Positions 51,840-63,924 are shown, counted from the first letter of the stretch. The stretch: DNA of 64,000 nt from Immersiella caudata (GCA_030512335.1 JAULSU010000004.1:4898001-4962000); one strand, 5' to 3'. The notes: a model not told the origin generated them from the letters alone. Numbers and translations: made by a program.

Positions 51840-52802
51840 TTAAAGCTCAAGCGTCTTATACGCCTCCTCCAAGCTCTCAAACTGCCCCTCAATACCCAAA
51901 TCCTTGGCAGTAACAACCTCCTTCCCAGCCTCAGTCCAGCTCTTCTCCTTGAACTCATCCCAAAACTCCATCATCACGCCCATCTCCTCAGCCCACAGCG
52001 GCCAGATGGCATAGAAGGCAGCACTGTCAACCTGCACCTGCTGCGCCTGCACGCCCTTGACACGCGCCCAGCGCTGAAGCATATCACCAGCGGGGATATT
52101 CTCCTCGGACGAGCCGAGCACGATAGCGCCGTTCTTGGTCTTCTCGGGCTGGGCGACGATGGCCTGCACGAAGGGGGTGATGTTCACGCTGACGTTGCCG
52201 ATGGTGTTGATGGGGGTCTCGGGGGAGTAGTTTGCGAATTGAATGTGCTTTCCCGCAGTGGGGATGAAGTAAGGCGTGAACATAGGGAAGGTGTAGTTGA
52301 CGTGGTACCAGGTAATCCAGAGAAAGGTGGTCTTCTCGAGGAGGGCGGGCAGGCTGCGGATGTATGCGTCGATGCGGTTCTTGCCCTCAAAGTGAGGGAC
52401 GAGGTACTTTCCGTTAGAGATAGCCATGCCGTTGGGCAGGGTGGACCAGATGTAGTGCTCGAGGGTGGGAACGGCGGCGGCGGCGTTGGCGAGGTTGATT
52501 CCCTGCTGGACTTCGACTTCCATGCCCTTGGTGGGGGACTGGTGGGCGGCGAAAGGCTCAAAGAAGTTGGTCACGGCGAAGATGATGGAAGAGCCGGCGA
52601 AGGCGGCCTGGAGGGAGGCGGGAGATTCGAGGTCGGCTTGGACGACTTCTGCGCCGGAGGCTGCGAGGGCCTTGGCGGCGGCGCTGGTGGTGTTGCGGGT
52701 GATGGCGCGGACCTTGTAGGCTGGGTTGTTGAGGAAGGCAGCGACGACGCCCTTGCCTTGAGCACCAGTGGCGCCGACGACAGTGACGATCTTAGCGGCC
52801 AT
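51840..52802 (-). CDS. NmrA-like NAD(P)-binding protein, 320 aa
   Basis: Intronless. ATG at 52802 chosen because the Rossmann fold starts immediately: MAAKIVTVVGATGAQGKGVV with the GxxGxxG dinucleotide motif. Further family signs: VRAITRNTTSAAAKAL, VVQADLESPASLQAAFAG, FAVTNFFEPF, EHYIWSTLPNGM and HFEGKNRIDAYIRSL. An atypical short-chain dehydrogenase of the NmrA group, which sense redox nucleotides or, in some paralogs, reduce substrates; the usual Tyr-x3-Lys catalytic pair is not evident. Cytosolic. The frame continues 357 nt upstream in a low-complexity leader, which I take as 5' UTR. Confidence 0.9.
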   Translation of the reverse strand: MAAKIVTVVGATGAQGKGVVAAFLNNPAYKVRAITRNTTSAAAKALAASGAEVVQADLESPASLQAAFAGSSIIFAVTNFFEPFAAHQSPTKGMEVEVQQGINLANAAAAVPTLEHYIWSTLPNGMAISNGKYLVPHFEGKNRIDAYIRSLPALLEKTTFLWITWYHVNYTFPMFTPYFIPTAGKHIQFANYSPETPINTIGNVSVNITPFVQAIVAQPEKTKNGAIVLGSSEENIPAGDMLQRWARVKGVQAQQVQVDSAAFYAIWPLWAEEMGVMMEFWDEFKEKSWTEAGKEVVTAKDLGIEGQFESLEEAYKTLEL

Positions 52803-53973
52803 TGCGATTGTGTTGTTTGTGTTGGTGATGATGGAGAGCAGGGTTGGATGTGTGAGGGAGGGTGAAGTCTGGGACAGGAGGTGCGACTTGGCTGGTTTGG
52901 GCGAAGAAGATATTGGGGGACGTGGTGAGAAGATGTGAGATTTTAAGCTGTGGAGGCTTGAAGGTTGTGATGTGTGAAGCTGATGATGATTCTGAGATTT
53001 TCTGTTTTTCTCAAAGGGCCGACTGAAAGCCCCCCTATATACTCGATCCAAGTCGTCCATTTTTGAAACATCGTTGTGCATGTCGGCGCTCCATCGGTGT
53101 CGTCCGCAATCCATTACAAAGCTCTCCGCGCCCATCGTGGGATTGTCATCAAGTTGCATCGGGCGCGCATCCTGGTGTCTCGAGGAAAAGGATTCAGCCG
53201 GTTGCTTCGAAAAGGCCCCGCGTGACGTTGGAGGTGCCGCATGTCAATGCGCAGGATGAATACTAATCGGCGAAAATTGTTGGAGAAAGGGCGCGTGGTC
53301 GGGAATTCGCAACGGCCGCGGAGTGCTGAGTAAACTACCATGCTAATGAAAGAAAGACTGGTGCCAAACGATTAGGAAACAAGCCCCGCTGACGAGCTCC
53401 CGCGTTGGGAATCTGCAGGACTGCATGTGCGGGGTGGGCTCCTTGAGACGCTCCCGCGGAGATGGGAGGGTTCGGGCCAGATTCGGGCACCTTGCTGGCC
53501 AATGGTGGCCGTGCTCGCGCTTCCCGCCCGACCAATCACGCACTCTCCGGAGTGCAGTCCGCTGGGATGCTGTGTGGACAATCAGCAACAGGGCAAAGGA
53601 ATACCCGCCCGGCGAGGTGTTGAATTGCAGCATTCATCTTGGTGACCCATAAGTTTACTCAGCGAGCGACGGAAGGGAGCTGCACGGGCATTCTTCATCC
53701 GTACGACGGATCGGATCTTTGTGAGGCACGTGATGAGATTTTAAAAATGAAAAGAGGCATTCAGAGAGTCTTTTCAAGCAATTTTCCCTGAAAAGAGGGT
53801 CGTTTGAGAATGGAAGGGGCATGGTGGTTGGAGAAATCTCGGAGGGCGCGTTGCTGCCACCAACTGAATAGGAAGGCGTACTAGGTGCAGAAATGCGACA
53901 GGGGGCCGCGTTCTCCAATTGACTTCGCTCTTTGGCCCAAGCGAAGACCTCCCGGAATCCCGCACCCGAACCG
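52803..53973. other. Intergenic, no gene seen
   Basis: Left part is the promoter and leader of the NmrA-like gene; no supported gene elsewhere. Confidence 0.45.
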
Positions 53974-55391
53974 AGATGGCTGCCAGCCGAAATCCTGCGA
54001 GAGATGTGCTCTTGCATACGTATTTGGCGAACCATTTGAAGCATGGGAACGTCATATGCGCGAGCAAAGATAACCTCTTGTCGCTCTCTGCCAAACGTCC
54101 AGCGCTTTCCGGGCGCTCGCAACGCCCTACCTCTACCATGCTATTTACAGTTTCCAAAAGCACACCGGTTCTGACTGCACGGACCCTAAGCGCAAAGAAT
54201 CGTTACTATTATTTATGAAGACGATACAATCAAGGCAAGTGCCTGGCATTTCCAACGCCTGTGGACAGCCAGGGCGACCCGGACTCCACTGACTTCGCAG
54301 GCCCGAACTTGCGGCGCACATCAAATATATCGATGTGCCACTCCATGACTGCTACAGTTTTTCTTACCTGGAGCGCCATCAGGAATCCTCCTTGTCACAC
54401 ATCCCCCCCGCTCGAGCGACCGTGAGTTCGTTCCACGATCTTGTACTGGGCCGAGCGTCTGGTATCCAAACCATGAACCTGGGCCAAAGTAATGCATCTA
54501 TGGCGCCAGCCATCTTTAACGCTCTCGCACCGCGGAACTCCTCCAATCTACAGCGTCTAACCGCACTGCAAGTTGAGGGAGCCCGTGGGTTCAACGTAGG
54601 ACCACATCTTCTCGCCCTCCTTCAAGCGGCACCGAACCTAAAGGCGCTTTATCTCGACAAGTTCGACACAACATCCCTCGAACCCATTCAACCTCACTTG
54701 TTCGCGAATGTGACCCACCTCAGTTTGGGATTATTCGGCGTCCTCTCCACAACGTCCGTCTTGTCTGGCATGATTGACGGGTGCGAACGCCTGGAGATGT
54801 TCCACCTCCACCTTGCACGTATTAGGACCACAGAGATTAGCCACAACCTGGTCAATCTCCTAACGCCTCCGAGTACATTCAGCTCCACGTTTACGTCCAA
54901 CGTATCCTCTCCCGGCTCGTGCTCGTCATCAATCTACGTTGAGGTCCGTAAGCGTCCACATTAACCACAGCGACAGTGTCGACCATGAACTCTTCACGCC
55001 AACCTCGGCCTTCTTTCGCCGCGGCTTTGCTGGCTGCCCAAACCTTAGGGCTATCGGCCTGAACGTGCCGAGTCTTCGGAGAAGGCAGCCAAATTTTGCA
55101 ACGTCGCCCTCTCTGTTCCTGGATTTGCTGCCCTCGTCGCTCAAGCAGTTCTACTTCAATCTTGCCGCAACCTCTCCGTCGTTTTCAGCGTCGCTGCCCC
55201 GGACTTTGGGGCGCGCCAAGCAATCCGGCAGGTTTCCTGACTTGGAAGAGGTTGCTATTAATGTTCGTCCCATCGATCTAGAGCGCGAGAGGGCTGTGAA
55301 ACTGAAGGAGCTTGTCGATCTTTGGAGGACTCGTGACCCTGGCTTCACGTTTCTCGTGAAGCGAAGATTCCCTATGTACGAGTGCTATTGA
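53974..55391 (+). pseudogene. F-box/LRR-type gene, frameshifted (first of tandem pair)
   Basis: F-box start LPAEILREMCSCI near 53989, then a frame change into YLANHLKHGN, then another into CQTSSAFRALATPYLYHAIY near 54085. The next segment leads through LLLFMKTIQSR into a 66-bp intron (54235-54300) with a GC donor (AAG then GCAAGT), CACTGACTT branch site and GCAG acceptor. After it come PELAAHIKYIDVPLHDC and leucine-rich-repeat-like strands (NLQRLTALQVEGA, PNLKALYLDKF, ANVTHLSLGLFG). A further frame change near 54930 leads to LRSVSVHINHSD and LPSSLKQFYFNLA, stopping at 55391 after MYECY. At least three disruptions. Family role: substrate recognition for SCF ubiquitin ligases. Confidence 0.7.
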
Positions 55392-55570
55392 GTACGCCTG
55401 GTGGAGGTCGTTGAAAAGTGCGCAAGCATCTAAAAACTAAAGGTACAAATAGATCACCACCCAATCATCTTGCTCTTTGATATATTAGCTCATCACAACG
55501 CTTCCAAGTGAGACCGGCGCTCAAGAATTAGGTCGGGGGAAAAAGGCGGGATGCAAGGGAGACAACCTAC

Positions 55571-56984
55571 GAACTTCTAGCCTGCATGACGGACCCCGAT
55601 AAGAAGGCCGAGACAAGTCGAAGCCGCAGGGCGCTGGCCTCTCTGTGTCTGACATCCAAGGCCTTTCGAGAAGCGGCCACATCATATGTCTCTACCACCT
55701 CTTTTACCATCAAGATCATCATCCAGACGGATTTTCTCTGAAACGGATGAGGTTTCTGTGGTCTGCCCACAACACCCTGCGACCAAAGTGCGTCGCACCA
55801 ACCCCGCTGGGCATTTGTGCAGTTTATTGACGGTTCAAGGCCCGAGATGGTTGACCGCATCACGGTCATGACACTCCCGCTGGACCACCAGTATCCCTGG
55901 AGGGAGACGCGGGAAGAGATGGACTTGATGGTGAGCATGAGCCCTGATGATGCAACGTCAAGAGGTACAGAAATTTGAAGAGTTGCTCCCTGAAGACGTC
56001 GACTTGGTTTCATTCTACCCGTTTCTCCTCCAGTCATCGCGGAACCTCGAGACGCTCCGTATCATCGTCGAATACTGCGGTGCTTGGTGCAAGATGATAC
56101 CTGAATTGGAGCTGCCAAGACTTAAAACACTCGACGTCGCTTGGGGTCCCACAGAGGGGAGACTCTCTTGTCTTCTTCGTCTTCTTCGAGCCGCCCCAAA
56201 CTTGACGACACTCTACGTCTTTAGCCGGACGACACTCACAGGTAGCAGTGGCAATGTGCCTCAGTTTATCGACCCCAAACTCGTCGCAAACATCACAAAT
56301 CTCGATGTTTGCTTGCGCGTGCTCCGCCCCCCCCCCCCCCCCCCTCCTTGATCGTGTCCCTTCTCGAGGGATGCGCACCTCTGGTGCTGTTCAAATTTGT
56401 GCTGCAGCCGCTAGAGAAGTTCTCTCGGGGGGTGAGTCAAGCAACACACAACATCCTCGAGAAGCTATACGAGCACCACGGCACAACCTTGCGATGACTC
56501 GCCCTCGTCAACAAATGCGGGCCATATGGAACCATGTGGCCTGATTCCCGCTACAATCACCTGATCTTGCCCGCATTCTCGAAGCTTGAGTCGCTGGAGG
56601 TCCCCCCTGCGCTGTTCATCTGGGATGAAAACGCGGAACATTCCGAGCCCGGACTCCTTCGAGGACATCCTCCCTTCCTCGCTACGCCGTTTATGTATCT
56701 CAGATGGCGTCCAAACATCCGCGGATCGTCTGAAAGGTCTCTCTGCCGCCCATCTGGAAGGTCTGGGTGTTGCAACTTATCAGGGGAGGTATCCCCGTCT
56801 AGGTGAAATTCATGTGCTACCCTGGCGCGAGCACAAATACCTAAGGCGGTGCCCGGTGACTTGTTCCTTGGACCAGACCATACTCGAATCATGGCGGGAA
56901 AGGAGACCAGGTTGTGTGTTATTGACGAGTCAGGCCCGGGAGCAAAAGCGATTCAATCTGATGTCGCTGGGTCTACTGTCTTGA
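55571..56984 (+). pseudogene. F-box/LRR-type gene, frameshifted (second of tandem pair)
   Basis: Begins in the F-box (ELLACMTDPDKKAE, then ASLCLTSKAFREAATSYV), followed by a frame change to YHLFYHQDHHPDGF. Later segments are in other frames: FIDGSRPEMVDRITVMTLPL, then VQKFEELLPEDVDLVSFYPF, LETLRIIVEYC, LPRLKTLDVAWG and APNLTTLYVFSR. The frame breaks again at the poly-C run 56327-56344, continuing as SLIVSLLEGCAPLVL, and then as PAFSKLESLEVPP and LPSSLRRLCISDG up to 56984. Same architecture and strand as the neighbouring relic, so an old tandem duplication followed by independent decay. No complete start region. Confidence 0.72.
56327..56344. repeat. Poly-C homopolymer, 18 nt
   Basis: Eighteen consecutive C residues inside the second F-box/LRR relic, coinciding with a frame change. 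Its length may vary or be mis-sequenced. Confidence 0.9.
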
Positions 56985-57491
56985 AACTAGCATAGGGGCT
57001 AAATTTGCTGCTGACGCCAGGTACGTCCTCCGGGTGCGTTCAAGTTTGGTTCTGTCCGTCACACATGTCTTGTTCGGGTCGACCTGCCATTCAACCATGA
57101 TCCAACTCCGTTAGATTCTCCCGGGAGTCCAGTTCATGGAACAAACTAACCTGTCGGGGATGTCCCCAAGGGCCCCCGACAGGCCCCGTCTGGGGAAGTT
57201 GCAAGTGACCTTGAAGATGGCATTGATTATCCGTACACTTCAGAGCTGGTCAAGACTTTGATGAAGGATGCAATTCTGAGGTACATTCTTTCTACCTTCT
57301 GCCCCCACGGTTTCTCTGCCCTGCGTATTTTCTGGAGGTGTCGAGGGCCATGATTGGATTACTCTTTGGGAATGGTGTGCTACAATATGTGGCGGGGCAG
57401 TGAAGACTGGAAGGGGAGAAAGGTTGGATTTTAATCTGTGCAGACAAACACCGTCTTCGAAGTCTATTACATTACCTATCCAACAACTCTC
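56985..57491. other. Intergenic between convergent units
   Basis: No gene seen. It lies between the 3' end of the F-box/LRR relic and the 3' end of the GH16 gene. Confidence 0.45.
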
Positions 57492-59159
57492 TCAGCACAC
57501 CTTCCACATAGACACCTTCTTCACCGTCATGCCCCTCGCAGCGCCCTCCCCCCACGTCGGCTCCCAGCTGCTCCTAGCCTTCCAAAACTGGCTGGCGCTG
57601 CCATTGACTTTGTCCGCCCAAGGCTTACCATCCACACCGTCGGGGAAGTATCCACTTGTGCCGCCAACGGCTACATTCAGGATGAGGTAGAACTCCTGGT
57701 CAAAGGGTGCATTGTAGTTCCGAGACAGAGCCCATGGGTTGCCTGGAGGTCCATTCCCTTTGTTGTCCATGGCGCCGAAGCCGCCTCGGTTGTACATGTC
57801 GCCGGAAGATTTTCCAAAGGGGACGTAGATGCTTTGCTGTGGGAGTGTGTCAGCTAAAAGTCAGAGTCTTGTCAGGGGTAAAGTGGGCATACCTTCAACA
57901 CCATGTCGACATAGACTAGGATGTAATTCGGCGACCACAGCAATCCAAACGTGTGGAAGTCATCAGAGTAATCACCCCGTGATAGGGACGTATCGCCCAT
58001 GGTCTTCATGAACATGTCCAGCTCGCTACTCGGTCCCCAATGCAGCGCACCGCCCACCTGTATCGGTCAGCCGTTTACCCCTTTTCATCATCAACCAGAC
58101 GGGAAGAAACTCACGGTATCCCTCCCAATCCCACTATCTCGATCGTTACCCCTCGCCTCCATGATGTCAATCTCTCCTGAGCGCGGCCAATCCCCATACA
58201 CACTATCCTGAGGCATCATCCAAATGGCTGGCCAAAGCCAATCCCCCTTTGGCAGCTTCGCCACGACCTCAATTTTCCCATACTGGAGTGTCTGCTTCCC
58301 CCTCGTCACCAACCTTGCGCTCCTTGCCGGAGGGATAATCGTATCCGTTGTTTTATTTGACTTGACACTGCAGTGCTTGTAGTCATCAGTCGTGCAAGTC
58401 CCAGCGGTGGTCAAGTTGAGGGTGTAGCCATCGAGGAGCTGGGCTTCAGTGATGTCGGTGCTGTCGATGGTGAGGGTGGGGACGATGTGCAGACCGTCAG
58501 CGTCGGTGTAGGCGTTGGCGGGGTCATCGGTAGTCCAGTCAAAGGAACCGGTGCCGAATCCGCCGGTTTGGATGTCGTACGTCCAGTGGGAGGGGTCGAT
58601 TCCGCTGAGGAAGTCGTCTTCGAATTGGAGGCAGTACTGGATTGGAGTTGTGAGTGAGAGAAGGGAATGATGGAAAAGAAAAGAGGGTGATGAAGGTTGG
58701 GCAAAGAGGGGTATAAGTCTGGAGAAAGAGATGAACGACTCACATTTTGAGGGGTGAAGGTCACCCAGCCGTTGTAAGCAATGTATGCGCCGACGCCGCT
58801 GGCGATGAGACCAAAGACCCAGAAGATGATACGATCATACTTCAATCGAGGGTCGCGGTTCTCGAGCCATGGCTTTTCGTACTCGCCGATGAGGCGGGAA
58901 GACTTGAACTTGACGGGTGCTTTTGCTGGTGCTGTTGGGTGTTAGGGTTGATGTTGATGTTGGGTTCGGTCAGGGGCTAAGTGTGAGAAGCAGCGAACTG
59001 ACCTGTCTTGGCAGTGATACCAGATTTTATGCTCGATGCCCTCGAAACTGTCTGCGCTCTTCCATCTCCAAAAGGATCTTGCGAGAGGAATGATCTGTTG
59101 GTGTTGCTGGAAACGGGCCGCACCGGTCGGGCGGGAACATGAAAGCTTCGCATCTCCAT
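57492..59159 (-). CDS. GH16 glucanase-like protein, type II membrane anchored, 458 aa
   Basis: Five exons in phase: 59159-59003, 58931-58744, 58636-58115, 58057-57893, 57836-57492. Introns have GTCAGT, GTGAGT, GTGAGT and GTATGC donors. The N terminus is cytosolic (MEMRSFHVPARPVRP, FKSSRLIGEYEKPWLENRDP), followed by a transmembrane helix (IIFWVFGLIASGVGAYIAY) near residue 85. The GH16 domain begins YCLQFEDDFLSGIDPSHW. The catalytic motif is GEIDIMEARGN (ExDxxE) after WPAIWMMP. Then WGPSSELDMF, FHTFGLLWSPNYILVYVD, and PFDQEFYLILNVAVGG, ending with the W-rich tail. These match fungal membrane-anchored GH16 proteins related to beta-1,3-glucanases/GNBP. The role is probably beta-glucan remodelling at the wall (inference). 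Confidence 0.92.
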
Positions 59160-61125
59160 GGCCTCGGTAAGGTGGTGTTGCAGGCAGTGCAACAGTCTTG
59201 GGTGAGTGGAGGAATCTGGTAGGCGACCGACAAGCACACGCAACAAGAGGTGCAGCGGGGAGCAATGCTGTTATTCTTTGGGACAAAGCCTTGCGACTCT
59301 CAGGGGGGTGGTCGCGAACCACAACCATGGCCAGCCACAGCTTATCGCTCATCAACACGCTCGACGCGGGACTTGCGCGCTTTTGTCCCAGGGTGTCTGG
59401 TGAACAAATTTGCCAACCTGGAATGGAATATTGGAATCTAGTGTTTCCTGAAAATTTGGACTTCTCTTGCGGTCGAGTCAGCTGCTCTCGATACAGGAAC
59501 GCATCGCGAGGCTCTGCCCCCTGAAGCGCCAAGACAGCCATGCCGTTCAATATTTCCAGGCTCTGGGTCAGCCTAGACTGTGCAAACGCAAGAACCGAAA
59601 GATTGCATTGATAAGGGAACCGGATGGCACCAGCAGATCCGGGAAGAAGGAACCGGATTCGCCCATCAGATCGGGAGAGCGGCTCGTGCTGGCGGCTGGT
59701 ATGCTGCCGAGAGGTGTGGTGCGTGCCAGTTGCCAGTCAGCCGCAAACTCGCCATGCAAGGGGCGTCTCGTCACGCCTTTGACAGGAGGTGTCGCTAGCA
59801 AATGGGCGGGCTGCGACAATGGCAGCGCCGAGGGGTTGCGGCGTGGGGGGCGTCATTGGTGCCAGATTCCTGATTTTCAACCTTTTATTAATAGTAATAG
59901 GCTGAAAATGTGCCCGATCAGTACAGCGAGGACAGGATGAGGGCGAGGTACGGCGTCGAGAACGTCAGTTTTAGATGAAAGCGGTAGCGCGACGAACGAG
60001 CAAGCCTTTTGGACCAAGCAAGAGCCGCCTTCTCATCCAAGACGCGCTACTAACGTCTTTTCCTCCAGTCCAGACCCAAAACTTGCTAGCGGAGGCTTAT
60101 CTCCGGTCGCCAATCTGTGGTCTCAGAAATCCGGCAGGTACCCTCGTCAAATGTACGCTAATCCAGCCAGTCACAGCTGCTGCTAGCCCCTGTAAAATTG
60201 CCCAAACACACTGCCGGACCCACAGATACAATGCACCGTCATCAAGCAGCCAAGCCCACGACGTCCAACGCCAAGACCACAATTGCCAGGTTTCCCTCGC
60301 GTGGCAAGGCGACAACTCGACATGCCCGAGGGCACCACCCGACGATAAGGATGATGTGCTTTCTAAAAACGGTGACGCCAGACGCCTGGACCCTCCCCTT
60401 GATCTTATTCCTATTGTTGTCGTCTCCCCCACTTCACCACCCACCCATGAATTGGGTTCGCGCTTGGTGGAAAAGGCCACCCTACCATTTCCCATGCATT
60501 CCCTCAGGGGTTGTCATATCTCAAGCAGTAAGGAAGGCAGGTACCCGGAAACACATGCACACACGCACACACGCACGCACTGTGCACAACCACCTTGGAG
60601 GTACCTGTCGGCGACCACATGGAGCACGGTGTACTCGGCTCGCGGAGGCCACCCCCTCTCATCGAGCTGAAGAGGTATTTTGGGACCGCGCCTCAATATC
60701 AAGGCATGATGATAACATCCCTGGCCAGTGGACAGAAGCCACATGCTCTCGATCGAGCTGAGGACATTTTCTAGAGAGCGCCTCAATATTCACGGCGCGT
60801 TGGCAGCCGCCCCTGCTATGGCCTTGGAAATATCGGCGCCCGACCGCCCTCGCGCCTTCCCTCTCTCTTTCGGTGATTGATGGCGTCCCCCTCTTGGCCT
60901 TCTTGAAGGAGGACCTCCCTCTCACCTCTCATTATTACCACCCTCCTGGAGTTGGTTGCCATTCACTCGCTTGGTGATCTTGTTGCCAGTCATTCGTTGA
61001 TGATCTGACACGCTCATTACTCACGTTCGCTACACACACTCGCTTCAGCGCACAGTTGCTCCTTCCTCAAGATCAGCGCGGTGTAGTTCCTTCCTCAGCA
61101 TCAGTCCACAGCTGTCTTCTCCACA
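59160..61125. other. Divergent promoter region between GH16 and GT2 genes
   Basis: No supported gene. Contains a (CA/CG)n run at about 60551-60580 and a diverged direct repeat at 60657-60707 and 60748-60797. Confidence 0.5.
60657..60797. repeat. Diverged direct repeat, two about 50-bp units
   Basis: Units beginning ATCGAGCTGA at 60661 and 60752 (offset 91 bp) both contain a T-rich middle and GCGCCTCAATAT. They lie 330-470 bp upstream of the GT2 start codon. Confidence 0.6.
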
Positions 61126-63924
61126 ATGGAAGAAGAACTGGTTGGCGGTTACCGCCGTCCCGCCGTTCGGGCTCCTCCTCAGGCGGTCGTCCACAGTTCC
61201 CGTCATGAAAGCCATCTCTCCACCGGCTCATTCAACCTCCTTCCAGGACAACCTCTACCAAGTCAGAGCCGCATTGTACGTTACTCTCCCGTAAGGACAT
61301 GGAACGATAGAATATATGACCAAGGCTAACGCTTTGGTCCACAGCTTGCTCGCTATCTCTACCAAAAAATCACAGAGCGAGAATGGATCTCGCCTAATCA
61401 ACAGTTCTCACAGTTCGACTGGCATGGCGCACCCGGGTTGGTTGTCGCTCCCGAGTCAGGAGATGACTTCGTTGCACATCCACGCAACGCCTTCCCTGAG
61501 TTGAACGCCATCGCCAAGAAGCTTCATGTCCCCGTCATTTTCACCATGCGGTGTGAGACCGTCGATCACTTCATCCAACGCCTTGAGCCTGGAGAGACTG
61601 AAATTTCCCTTCAACCGCATCACACAATACTGCCCGTCGTTCAGTCCCTCCATGCCCTAGCCACCACTGATACGTCGGTCCGGAGTCGCGACAATGCTTG
61701 TTTTGTCCGAGAGGAGGGCGTGCTCTTGGTATGGAGCCGGTTAGCGGACGACCTTCTGGCCCAAGCGAGTGACCTTGAGGACAAGCTCATCGGTGCGATG
61801 CTCGGTCGAACCATCGCAGTGCCACACACGCCAAACAGCTTTGGAGGGAAGCGACCGCCATGGGCATCCGCGCGCTCGTCTTACCGGCACGGGGATGAGA
61901 AGCTGGCGAACGACTCCGAAAGCGTCCTGGTCAAAGGCGAGGATGACCCCAACATGCTCAAAGATTCCGACTTCGACATCGAGGACGCCGAAGCGCAGAA
62001 GGTTGGGCCACGCCCCTTCATCCTCACGCAGTCCATCATTGTCAGCTTGGCCTTCGTTCTCATCATTCTCACAACCGCCGGGTCAGTGCGAGAGGTATTG
62101 ATGCAAGTCAGGATGCTGGGAGAAGCCGGCTACAACCGAATCGCCATGTTAGCCATCACCCCCGTGAGCGTCGCTCTCTGCCTGTTTTTCTTCACCATCA
62201 TCGTCAATGCCTTCTTCCAGCTCTTGGGCCCTATCAAAGATATTCGCCAGGGCAACTCGCGCTTCTACTCATCGGTCAAACCTGACATCAAGAAACACCC
62301 CAACATCCAATGGCCCCACATCACCGTTCAAATGCCCGTCTACAAAGAAGGTCTCCGTGGTGTCATCAAACCGACCATCGACTCTCTTTTACCCGCCATC
62401 ACGCACTACGAGGCGCTCGGTGGCACCGCCTCCATCGTCGTCGCCGAGGACGGCTTCCAATGCCTCCCACTGGAGATGGCCGACTTGCGCCGCCGATTCT
62501 ACCAGCAACACGGTATTGGCTGGATCTCTCGGCCTCCCCACGGAAAAGACGGCTTCGTGCGTGGTGGTCGCTTCAAGAAAGCTTCCAATCTTAACTACGC
62601 CCTCGACTTTACCCTCCGTGTCGAAGATGAACTTCTTCGTCTTCGCAGAATCCGCGCCCAACAACTCAACTGCCACCCCGACGAGCTTGATGCCGAAGAG
62701 GATGCCGAGTGCTACGACCAAGCTCTCGCTGCCATGATTAAGCAAGACGAAGGGCGCACCATGGCTGAAGGCAACGTTCGTATGGGCGAGTTCATTCTCC
62801 TCATCGACTCCGACACTCGTGTACCTGTGGATTGTCTCAGCCTCGCTGCCATGGAGTTTGAGGAATCCCCCGAGGTTGCCATCATTCAGCACGCCTCTGG
62901 CGTCCTCAAGGTCACAGACACCTGGTTTGAAAACTGCATTGCCTATTTCACCGACGTCATCTATCTCTCGATCAAATTCGCTGTTGGCAACGGCGACTTC
63001 GCTCCCTTCGTCGGCCACAACGCCTTTCTTCGCTGGCGAGCCATGCAGGCCGTTCGCTTCACCGATCCTGCCGATGGGCGCGAGCTCTTTTGGTCCGAGT
63101 CTCACGTGTCCGAAGACTTCGATATGGCTCTCCGCTTGCAAACCGCTGGTTTCGCCGTGCGCCTCGCTACTTATGATGAGGGCGAGTTCAAAGAAGGTGT
63201 CTCGCTTACCATCTTTGACGAGCTCCTTCGCTGGGAAAAGTATTCGTACGGCTGTTCGGAGCTCCTTTTCCACCCCATCTACCAATGGCTTTGGAAGGGA
63301 CCCATTACGCCCATGGTCTGGAAGATCATCTCGTCGAACATGAAGGTCACGTCCAAATACACCATCTTCGCCTATGTCTTCACCTACTACGCTATTGCTG
63401 GCTCATTACCACTCACGGTCGGGATGTACTTCTTCTTCGGTTGGTTCCAGGACCAATACCAACTCGTCACCTTTGAGCCGTGGAAGGTCTTCCTCGGCTG
63501 CGTCATCGTCTTCCAGATCTTTGCTCCTATCTGCTTTGCGGTATACCGCCATCGCGTGGGCAACAAGGTGTTTTGGAAGTCACTGATTGAAGCGTGGAAG
63601 TGGAGTTTGTTCTTTGCCGTCTTCTTTGCTGGGATATCGTGGCATTTGTGCTACGCCCTCATCGCCCATCTCTTCTGCTTGCCGATCGAGTGGTCCTCAA
63701 CGGCAAAAGAGTTGGAAGCTACGGGATTCTTCATTAGTTTTGATCGGGTTCTCAAGACTTTCAAGTACTCGATGCTGTTTTCAATGGTGACGGTTGGAGG
63801 AATGATCTATCTAGCCTTGTTTGCGCCGGAGGGTTGGATCATCAACTTTCCAGTGGGCATGGTGCCGTTGGCGACGCAGGCAGCAGGGCATTTTTTGTTG
63901 CCGATTCTGTGTCTGTTCCACTGA
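61126..63924 (+). CDS. GT2 family multi-pass membrane glycosyltransferase, 909 aa
   Basis: Exons 61126-61275 and 61345-63924 join in phase over a 69-bp intron (GTACGT donor, GGCTAACGC branch site, TCCACAG acceptor). The N-terminal 250 residues include LARYLYQKITEREWISPNQQ and RDNACFVREEGVLLVWS. Transmembrane helices follow (IIVSLAFVLIILTTA; VSVALCLFFFTIIV). The GT2 catalytic domain has MPVYKEGLRGVIKPT, SIVVAEDGF, FILLIDSDTRVP (D-x-D-type site), AIIQHASGVL, HVSEDFDMALRLQTAGF (catalytic Asp) and RWEKYSYGCSELLFHP. At least four more helices follow, ending LLPILCLFH. This is a fungal-specific GT2 group, probably making a cell-surface polysaccharide; the product is unknown. Length is usual. Confidence 0.9.

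Noticed and set aside
51771..52865. Plus-strand ORF of 364 codons antisense to the NmrA-like gene
   Set aside because: Leu/Gly/Val-rich mirror of a GC-biased coding strand with no motifs; the minus strand has a clear Rossmann fold.
52803..53159. N-terminal extension of the NmrA-like protein to an upstream ATG
   Set aside because: Would place a low-complexity segment before a Rossmann fold that normally starts at the N terminus.
62389..63285. Minus-strand ORF of 298 codons within the GT2 gene
   Set aside because: Antisense shadow of the GT2 catalytic domain, no independent signature.
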